This document shows, one piece after another, positions 5,193-10,143 of a stretch of DNA of 10,143 nucleotides; positions within the stretch are counted from its first letter, which is position 1, and every line of letters begins with the position of its first letter. The translations under genes were made by a program, and so were the position numbers. The DNA comes from JBBQNJ01 sp038329845. Lineage in GTDB: Bacteria > Planctomycetota > Phycisphaerae > Tepidisphaerales > Tepidisphaeraceae. The notes under the pieces were generated by a model that was not told where the DNA came from, did no database searches, and saw only the letters and a list, made by a program, of their open reading frames with translations. The stretch spans positions 1 through 10,143 of the forward strand of contig JBBQNJ010000111.1 of the NCBI GenBank assembly GCA_038329845.1, written 5' to 3'.

Positions 5193-7136
5193 ATGAACAA
5201 GGGATATCCGAACGAAGCGATCGAGCCACGAAGCGGATCGTTCGCGCTTCTGGCCGCCTTGGCGATTCGGTGCCTGCTCGCGTTCTTCGTTCTCTCCTGC
5301 GGCGTGATTTTCGCCCAGGATCGGCGGGCACTGCCGCCGGGGTCGAACGTGATCAATGTGAAAGATCACGGCGCGGTCGGCGACGGCGCGGCCGATGACA
5401 CCGCGGCGATACGGGCGGCGGTGAAAACAGCGCTGGACCGGCAGGGGCGATATGCCACTCCGCCGTTCGTCTACTTCCCCAGCGGCACCTATCTGCTGAG
5501 CGATTCGATCGAGGGCAAGGTTGGCGATCATGGCTGGTCGGGCGGGTGGCGAGCGGGTCTGATCCTGTGGGGCGAAAGCCGCGAAAAATCGGTCCTGAAA
5601 CTGAAAGATCGACTCGAGGCCTTCGCCGATCCCGAGAACCCCCGGCCGGTGCTGGCGACGGGATCGGAATCGGACAAAACCACCAAGGCGGGCGACAAGC
5701 CGTTGAATGGCGGCGGCAACCGTGCCTTTCGCCACGGGATCAACAACCTCACCGTCGATGTGGGCGCCGGCAACCCCGGGGCGGTGGGGATCGACTTCGT
5801 CAACTCCAACCGCGGCGGGATCGAACACGTCACCATCCGCAGCGGCGATCCGGAGCATGTTGGCAACGTGGGACTCAAGCTCACCCGCAACTGGCCGGGA
5901 CCGGGGCTGGTACGCGACGTGTTCATCGACGGCTTCGACCGCGCCATCGAGGTTTCGCACGGGCAATACTCGATGACCTTCGAACACATCAAGTTCCGCA
6001 ATCAGCGGGTCGGCGGCGTGAAAGATTCGTATCACCAGGCTCTATTTTTCCGAGGTCTGGACAGCGCCATCTCCGGACCGGTGTTTGAATTGCCCGGTGA
6101 TCGGTCCATGCTTGTGTTGCTGGATTCGGCGCTCATCGGCGGAAAGCCGGACACCGCCGCCATCATCGGCAAACCGACCGTATATGCCCGCAACCTGAAG
6201 GTCGAGGGATACGCCAACGCGCTGAATCTGACGAACGGCAAGACGCCGGTCGCGCAGGGCGACGAACTTCTGTCGGCGGTGCCGATTACCATCGGAGAGA
6301 AAACCCCCGCGCCGCTTGCCATCGAAGAATCCCCGGAATTCTGGCCGGAATCGCCTGATGACTGGACCAATGTGGTGACCGCCGGCGCCACCCCCAATAA
6401 ATCCGACGATGACGATGCCGACGCGATCCAAGCGGCGATCGACTCGGGTAAGCCCGCCGTTTTGCTGCCCAGCGGGTCGTACCACGTCGGCCGCACCTTG
6501 ATCGTGCGCGGCGGCGTCAGGCTGATCACCGGAACCCAATCATCGCTGGGCGCCACGCCCGGGGCGTATGTCGATCCGCTAATTCGCATCGAGGGCGAAG
6601 GCCCGGCCGTCACGCTTCAACATCTGTGGTTCAGCGGCGCGGTCGAACACGCCGGACGGCGCGCCGCGGCCTTTCGGCATTGCGACCTGAACCGCGGCTA
6701 TCGCAACACCCCCGAAGGAACCGGCGACGTCTTTCTCGACGACATCATCGGAAAGCCCATCATCGTGGCCCACCCTCAGCGCCTGTTCGCCCGGCAACTG
6801 AACTGCGAGTTCGGCGATGATTCGCTGATCGAGAACCACGGCGGAGCGATGTGGATCTTCGGCTACAAGACCGAGGGGCAGATGACGGTGATCAAGAACC
6901 TCGGCGGGCAGGTCGAGCTGCTCGGCGGGCTTTTTTATCCCTTGAAAGAAGTCTCGTCCGGCACGCCACTGTTCATCAACGACGACGGGGGCACGATGCG
7001 CCTGACGTACGTGATGAACGGAAAGGATTATCCCCTGAACGCGGTGACGCGGGCGCGCGGCCAGGCGTCGTGGCGGACCGTCACCGCCAAGCAGATCCCC
7101 GGACGCGGGCCGGCGCTGCTCACGGTCGGACCGTGA
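5193..7136 (+). CDS. Secreted tandem right-handed beta-helix protein (pectate-lyase-3 superfamily)
   Basis: A 647-residue exported protein. The N terminus has a long polar stretch, then a hydrophobic core (about 17-41) ending in VIFAQ, a likely signal peptide cut near residue 41. The mature protein contains two copies of the Pectate_lyase_3-type opening: VINVKDHGAVGDGAADDTAAI (53-73) with VYFPSGTYLL (93-102), and NVVTAGATPNKSDDDDADAI (393-412) with VLLPSGSYHVGRTL (423-436). Each should start a parallel beta-helix; the conserved-looking IENHGGAMWIFGYKTEG (546-562) lies late in the second. Two tandem helices of this size recall GH55 beta-1,3-glucanases, but pectate lyases, GH28-like enzymes and non-catalytic polysaccharide-binding proteins share the fold, and I cannot point to catalytic residues with confidence. 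The start at 5193 is fixed by GAGGG 5 nt upstream. A perfect short hairpin (7121-7135) spans the end of the gene. Downstream the gene converges on the UvrC-like gene. Confidence 0.87.
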   Translation: MNKGYPNEAIEPRSGSFALLAALAIRCLLAFFVLSCGVIFAQDRRALPPGSNVINVKDHGAVGDGAADDTAAIRAAVKTALDRQGRYATPPFVYFPSGTYLLSDSIEGKVGDHGWSGGWRAGLILWGESREKSVLKLKDRLEAFADPENPRPVLATGSESDKTTKAGDKPLNGGGNRAFRHGINNLTVDVGAGNPGAVGIDFVNSNRGGIEHVTIRSGDPEHVGNVGLKLTRNWPGPGLVRDVFIDGFDRAIEVSHGQYSMTFEHIKFRNQRVGGVKDSYHQALFFRGLDSAISGPVFELPGDRSMLVLLDSALIGGKPDTAAIIGKPTVYARNLKVEGYANALNLTNGKTPVAQGDELLSAVPITIGEKTPAPLAIEESPEFWPESPDDWTNVVTAGATPNKSDDDDADAIQAAIDSGKPAVLLPSGSYHVGRTLIVRGGVRLITGTQSSLGATPGAYVDPLIRIEGEGPAVTLQHLWFSGAVEHAGRRAAAFRHCDLNRGYRNTPEGTGDVFLDDIIGKPIIVAHPQRLFARQLNCEFGDDSLIENHGGAMWIFGYKTEGQMTVIKNLGGQVELLGGLFYPLKEVSSGTPLFINDDGGTMRLTYVMNGKDYPLNAVTRARGQASWRTVTAKQIPGRGPALLTVGP

Positions 7137-7240
7137 GGTTTCCGCGGACCGGATCGCGCGGGAGCACCTGGGACGGCGGACGACGGACGGCGAGGGCCGA
7201 GGGATGCGGAACGGCGGGCAGACGGCGGGGAGCGAGGGGT

Positions 7241-8395
7241 CTACTCCACCGCCTCGTCGGCCCGCGTCGCCGGGAGAAGCAACTGGCGATAGGCCTTGCG
7301 AAGGCTCGGGGCATCCACCTCATCCCGCGCCAGAAAAATCCCCGGCGACTTGCCCGGATTAAACAGATGCCGCAGGACCACGCCGATCCGCTCGGCGTCG
7401 GCCTCGGACCGTGCCGCGGGCAACGACGGCTCGTCTGCCAGCAATCGCAACCAGTCCTCGGGGCCGCCCGGCTCGGCGATGAACGCACCCGCCTCGACGA
7501 CTTCGCAAGGCAGAATACGGAATATCTTCACCAATCCAGGCGCCGGTCCGCGCTGGAGGCTGATGAACCGAAAATCCCGCAGATCCCGGACGTAGCGAAA
7601 CTCGCCATGCCCAAGGCGAGACATCGGGTCGAGATGGACCTTGATGCGCCCGGCGATCTCGAAACGCAGCTCCGCCCCCGCCGCCAGCATTCGCTCCTTC
7701 AGCCCGCGCAGATGCTCGCGCGGGTCGATCAGCACTTCCAGGCTCCATTCGATCAATCGTCGATATTGCTCAAGCGGGATCGTCCCGTCGCACGGCGCGG
7801 GGCAGCGGTGCATGTCCTTGTACGCGCACGCCTTTGCGTGCGGCGTCTGGATCAGCAGGTTGTGGTAGCGACACAATTCGAACGAATCCTCGAGCAGTTC
7901 GATCAGCCGCCCGGCGGCGTGCTTGTCGGCCACCGGTCCGATGAGCCGCCCGGGGCGCGGCGACAGATCGTCCGTCCGCTGGTAACGCGGGAACGTCGCC
8001 TCGGGATCGACATGGAGAAACCACGCCCGCTCGCGCGGGATCATCCGCCGATAATCCTCGGGAAACAGCCGGCGGGCGGCTTCGAGATAGACCCGGTCGG
8101 CCTCGAACGCGCTGTCCACCGCACGCCAATGGACCTGCCGCACGATGTCGCGCAAATCGACTCTTCGCGTCGGACCCGGCTCGGCATTCGGCGGGGCGCT
8201 CTCCAGCCGGCGAACCACGCTTCGGCGCAGATCCTTGGCGCACAGCAGTTGCACCGCGCGGCCCGCCACGTCGCTCATCAGCCACACCGCCCACCGCGCT
8301 GGCAACCGCCGTGCAAGTTCCCCCGGCTCTTCGGCGGGATCGAATTGGCAGTGCCGATCAAAAATGTCGTCCAAGGCATCACTCACGCGGTGCAT
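7241..8395 (-). CDS. UvrC/Cho N-terminal-like protein with degenerate GIY-YIG and intact Cys4 and UVR motifs
   Basis: A 384-residue protein that aligns by eye with the N-terminal half of excinuclease subunit UvrC. Residues 35-64 match the UvrC GIY-YIG start (GVY...YVGKAKxLRxRV) but read AVW...QLLCAKDLRRSVV, so the catalytic Tyr, Lys and Arg appear replaced (Gln49, Cys52, Ser59); the metal-binding Glu is probably kept (Glu98). Then come GPVADKHAAGRLIELLEDSFELC (153-175), four cysteines spaced C-x14-C-x7-C-x3-C (175, 190, 198, 202) like the [4Fe-4S] ligands reported for E. coli UvrC, and a UVR-like helix pair (about 229-252). The last 130 residues match nothing I know; the RNase H-like and HhH domains of full UvrC are absent. 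It may bind damaged DNA or a UvrB-type partner without cutting. The start is uncertain: ATG 8395 is chosen because homology-like sequence begins soon after; ATG 8431 would add 12 residues; neither has a good ribosome binding site. It stands alone, between two oppositely oriented genes. Confidence 0.72.
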   Translation of the reverse strand: MHRVSDALDDIFDRHCQFDPAEEPGELARRLPARWAVWLMSDVAGRAVQLLCAKDLRRSVVRRLESAPPNAEPGPTRRVDLRDIVRQVHWRAVDSAFEADRVYLEAARRLFPEDYRRMIPRERAWFLHVDPEATFPRYQRTDDLSPRPGRLIGPVADKHAAGRLIELLEDSFELCRYHNLLIQTPHAKACAYKDMHRCPAPCDGTIPLEQYRRLIEWSLEVLIDPREHLRGLKERMLAAGAELRFEIAGRIKVHLDPMSRLGHGEFRYVRDLRDFRFISLQRGPAPGLVKIFRILPCEVVEAGAFIAEPGGPEDWLRLLADEPSLPAARSEADAERIGVVLRHLFNPGKSPGIFLARDEVDAPSLRKAYRQLLLPATRADEAVE

Positions 8396-8506
8396 TGTAG
8401 AACGCACCGACAGCGTGAAAAAACACGCCATGCCGATCCGCTTACTTTTTCCCGGATCGATTCGGCAGTATTCTTCGCGGCTTGTAGCGATTCACAAAGT
8501 TTTTCT

Positions 8507-8511
8507 AAGGA
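8507..8511 (+). promoter_or_regulatory. Ribosome binding site of the SDR gene
   Basis: AAGGA ends 8 nt before the ATG at 8520 and fixes the start; the longer open frame upstream overlaps the divergent UvrC-like gene and has no such site. Confidence 0.7.
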
Positions 8512-8519
8512 TCAAGCTC

Positions 8520-9299
8520 ATGGCTTACTCGGGTTTCGATATCAGCGGGAAGGTTTGCCTGGTTTCCGGCGGCACCAGCGGCATCGGCCGCGCCATCGCG
8601 CTAGCCTACGCGCAGGCAGGCGCCAAGGTCGTGGCCGGGTCAACCAACCCGGACAAGGTCGCCGCGATCAAAAAGGAACTGGGAAGCGGCCATGACGCCG
8701 TGACGATGAACGTCGCGGATGAAGCGAGCGTGAAGTCGGCGGTCGATTTCACGGTCAAGACCTTCGGGCGGCTCGACGCGGTGGTCAACGCCGCCGGGGT
8801 GATCAAGAAGCAGCCGTCGCTGGAGATGCCGGTCGCGGAGTTCGAGCGGATCGTGCGGATCAACCTCACCGGGACGTTCATCGTCAATCAGCAGGCCGCC
8901 CGCGTGATGAAAGACCAGCAGCCCAACGCCCAAGGCGAACGCGGCGCGATCGTCAACGTGGCAAGCCTCAACAGCTACATTTCGCTCTCGGAAGTCCTGG
9001 CATACGCGGCGAGCAAGTCCGGCGTGCTGGGCCTGATCCGCGGCCTGGCCAACGAGTGGGCCCAGTACGGCATCCGCGTCTGCGGCATCGCCCCCGGCGT
9101 GTTCCCCACCGACCTGAACCGCCCGTTGATCGAAGGCACCGAGCGCGGCGCCTGGCTGATAAAACACACGCCCATGGGACGCTTCGGCGATGCCAACGAG
9201 TTGGTCGGGGCCGCGATCTATCTAATCAGCCCCAGCGCCAGCTACACCACCGGCGAGACGATCATCGTGGACGGCGGCTTCCTCGCCCGCGGCGTGTAA
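8520..9299 (+). CDS. Short-chain dehydrogenase/reductase (classical SDR)
   Basis: A 259-residue classical SDR, a cytosolic NAD(P)-dependent oxidoreductase. The Rossmann glycine motif is SGGTSGIG (16-23), followed by NAAG (90-93), the catalytic tetrad Asn115 (RINLTG), Ser149 (VNVASL), Tyr162 and Lys166 (YAASK), the IAPGVFPTDLN segment (190-200) and the C-terminal VDGGF (250-254). All catalytic positions are present, so it should be active. After the second strand it has GSTN rather than an acidic residue, which weakens the case for strict NAD preference. The FDISGKV start and the GRFGDANELVGAAIYLISPSASYTTGE tail resemble gluconate 5-dehydrogenase and KduD-type sugar-acid dehydrogenases, but SDR substrates cannot be read from such similarity. 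It is divergent from the UvrC-like gene (124-nt gap) and converges on the GYF_2 gene (29-nt gap). Confidence 0.92.
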   Translation: MAYSGFDISGKVCLVSGGTSGIGRAIALAYAQAGAKVVAGSTNPDKVAAIKKELGSGHDAVTMNVADEASVKSAVDFTVKTFGRLDAVVNAAGVIKKQPSLEMPVAEFERIVRINLTGTFIVNQQAARVMKDQQPNAQGERGAIVNVASLNSYISLSEVLAYAASKSGVLGLIRGLANEWAQYGIRVCGIAPGVFPTDLNRPLIEGTERGAWLIKHTPMGRFGDANELVGAAIYLISPSASYTTGETIIVDGGFLARGV

Positions 9300-9328
9300 C
9301 CACACCGGCCACGATGGCCCTGCATCCA

Positions 9329-9568
9329 TCACCGCGCGATGAAGACTCCCGACCCCTTCGTTTGGCCGACCCCTTCGTTTGGCCCGACCCCTTCGTTTGG
9401 CCCAGGAAAGAGCCCCTTGGCCATGGACGCGCAGACCCATTTTGGCAGACCATCACGCCAGATATGGTCCGCAGGCGTCAACTCTCCGTCAATCGCAAGT
9501 TGCTTGAGCGTGGATGTGCTAATCGGGCCCCGCTTCTGGCCATTCTTCATGTAATACCATTGCGGCAT
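9329..9568 (-). CDS. Small GYF_2-domain protein with a repeat-derived tail
   Basis: A 79-residue protein. Residues 1-55 form a GYF_2 domain: QWYYMKNGQKRGP (3-15), then LKQLAIDGELTP (21-32), IWRDGLPKWV (36-45) and GLF (52-54), with Trp4, Tyr5/6, Gly14-Pro15, Trp37 and Trp44 at the usual places. GYF domains bind proline-rich peptides; the bacterial GYF_2 form is usually fused to membrane or other domains and its partners are mostly unknown. Here the domain is followed only by 24 residues, PNEGVG twice then QTKGSG, encoded by a 15-bp repeat (9351-9400). The repeat has probably replaced or cut off the original C terminus, so the gene may be a truncated remnant. The ATG at 9568 is preferred because GGGAG lies 5 nt upstream and the domain starts at once. 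The proline-rich membrane protein at 3648-4682 is a conceivable but unproven type of partner. Confidence 0.72.
   Translation of the reverse strand: MPQWYYMKNGQKRGPISTSTLKQLAIDGELTPADHIWRDGLPKWVCASMAKGLFPGPNEGVGPNEGVGQTKGSGVFIAR
9351..9400. repeat. Three-copy 15-bp tandem repeat, 17/18-bp period
   Basis: gaccccttcgtttgg occurs exactly at 9351-9365, 9368-9382 and 9386-9400, with 2- and 3-nt spacers. Because the periods are 17 and 18, the copies fall in two reading frames of the GYF_2 gene, giving PNEGVG twice and QTKGSG once. Exact identity suggests recent amplification. Confidence 0.9.
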
Positions 9569-9573
9569 GTTGG

Positions 9574-9578
9574 CTCCC
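9574..9578 (-). promoter_or_regulatory. Ribosome binding site deciding the start of the GYF_2 gene
   Basis: GGGAG on the minus strand lies 5 nt before the ATG at 9568. The same GGGAG-5-ATG spacing is used by the kinase gene at 2304, which supports this start over the farther in-frame ATG at 9652. Confidence 0.6.
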
Positions 9579-9683
9579 ACAAGACTGGATAAACCAGAAA
9601 ACAGGACGCGATTCAATAGGCCGCATCCCTTGGCCTCATTCTCACGGCACAATCTTCGTCGCCGGACAAAGAAAAGGGTCTAA

Positions 9684-10143
9684 GAGCGTGTGTGAGAACC
9701 CGGTTTAACCGCGTTGAAGTCGGTGAACCATCAGGTTGATCATCGAGATGCAGATCATGGCCTCGCTGCTTTCGGTCAGCATCTCGTAGTCCTTGCTGTG
9801 CCGACGGTATCGTCCCAGCCACGCGAAGGTTCGCTCTACGATCCAGCGTTTGGGCAAGACCTTGAATCCGGCGACGTCGTCGCTGCGATTGACGATCTCC
9901 AAAAGCCAGCCGCCCAGTTGCCGCGTCCATTCGATCAGCTTGCCGGCATACCCACCGTCGGCCCAGATCAACTGCAAGCGCGGGCACAGGCCGAGCAGTT
10001 TGCCAAAGACCAGCTTGGCGCCATCGCGGTCCTGGATGTTGCCCGCATGGACGACAACCGCAATGATCAAGCCGAGCGTATCGACAACAATATGCCGCTT
10101 TCTGCCATTGATTTTCTTCCCCGCATCGTAACCGTGGACCCCC
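9684..10143 (-). mobile_element. IS5-family insertion sequence, transposase 3' end and terminus
   Basis: The element enters from the right edge and appears to end near 9684. The sequence gagcgtgtgtgagaacccgg (9684-9703), 20 nt lying just outside the transposase stop, has the look of a terminal inverted repeat, and it abuts CTAA (9680-9683), which fits the CTAR-like 4-bp target preference of some IS5-family members. The opposite end is outside the window, so neither the inverted repeat nor the target duplication can be confirmed. Confidence 0.6.
9705..10143 (-). CDS. IS5-family DDE transposase, C-terminal part (runs off the right edge)
   Basis: The visible 145 codons encode the C-terminal part of an IS4/IS5-type DDE transposase. 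In order: GYDAGKKINGRKRHIVVDTLGLI, the second catalytic Asp in LIWADGGYAGK, and the catalytic Glu in RWIVERTFAWLGRYRRHSKDYE, followed by the SSEAMICISMINLMVHRL tail typical of this family. The first catalytic Asp and the N terminus are beyond the edge. No frameshift or stop interrupts the visible part, so the element could be active. The frame remains open upstream of the first visible ATG (codon ending near 10070), so that ATG is internal, not the start. Transcription points toward the GYF_2 gene, whose start is 116 nt beyond the element's apparent end, so read-through could affect it. Confidence 0.92.
   Translation of the reverse strand, partial: GVHGYDAGKKINGRKRHIVVDTLGLIIAVVVHAGNIQDRDGAKLVFGKLLGLCPRLQLIWADGGYAGKLIEWTRQLGGWLLEIVNRSDDVAGFKVLPKRWIVERTFAWLGRYRRHSKDYEMLTESSEAMICISMINLMVHRLQRG

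Noticed and set aside
7121..7135. Perfect cacggt/accgtg hairpin at the stop of the beta-helix gene as a terminator
   Set aside because: It is real as a palindrome but is followed only by aggttt, with no T tract, and it overlaps coding sequence.
6851..8695. A 614-codon rightward open frame across the end of the beta-helix gene, the UvrC-like gene and the start of the SDR
   Set aside because: It is out of frame with two real genes and antisense to the third. High GC keeps such frames open, and its translation is Arg/Ala/Pro-rich without motifs.
9307..9319. ggcca/tggcc hairpin between the convergent SDR and GYF_2 genes as a bidirectional terminator
   Set aside because: The stem is only five base pairs and no T tract lies on either side, so chance is an adequate explanation.
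9351..9400. CRISPR or integron-type site at the triple repeat
   Set aside because: Spacers are 2-3 nt and the repeat lies within a coding frame; it is a plain tandem repeat.

Overview
The window is GC-rich bacterial DNA with tightly packed genes, short or absent leaders and mixed Shine-Dalgarno use. The organism is probably a planctomycete, perhaps of the Phycisphaerae type. That is inference from gene content: a GYF_2 mini-protein, secreted pectate-lyase-like beta-helix proteins, a UvrC-N-like protein with a decayed GIY-YIG motif, and intergenic repeats of the TAGCCCGAAGCGC kind. No rRNA, tRNA or ribosomal-protein gene is present to confirm it.

Layout. Positions 1-61 hold the first 20 codons of an IS630-like transposase, leaving the window to the left. 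Positions 62-534 hold no believable gene. They contain a pile-up of short direct and inverted repeats, one of which returns in inverted orientation just beyond the stop codon of the next gene. From 535 to 5153 four genes run leftward. In transcription order they are a small VOC/glyoxalase-fold protein, a proline-rich three-helix membrane protein of unknown function, a membrane-anchored GT2 glycosyltransferase of the HpnB/CruC type, and a soluble GAF-PAS-HisKA-HATPase sensor kinase. Spacing of about 50-65 nt would allow one transcription unit. Diverging from the VOC gene across only 39 nt is a secreted tandem beta-helix protein (5193-7136). It converges on a leftward UvrC/Cho-N-like gene (7241-8395). 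A short-chain dehydrogenase (8520-9299) diverges from that gene and converges on a 79-residue GYF_2 protein (9329-9568), whose tail is encoded by a 17/18-bp tandem repeat. The right edge is the end of an IS5-family element whose transposase runs out of the window.

No multi-gene pathway or defence system can be demonstrated. The glycosyltransferase, membrane protein and kinase may serve the cell envelope. The beta-helix protein probably binds or cuts polysaccharide outside the cytoplasm. The SDR could handle sugar-derived metabolites, but that link rests on proximity only. The most unusual gene is the UvrC-like one: by eye it has lost most GIY-YIG catalytic residues yet keeps four cysteines spaced like the UvrC iron-sulphur ligands and a UVR-type helical motif. 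Both edges lying inside transposase genes suggests a mobile-element-rich neighbourhood, or an assembly that breaks at repeats.
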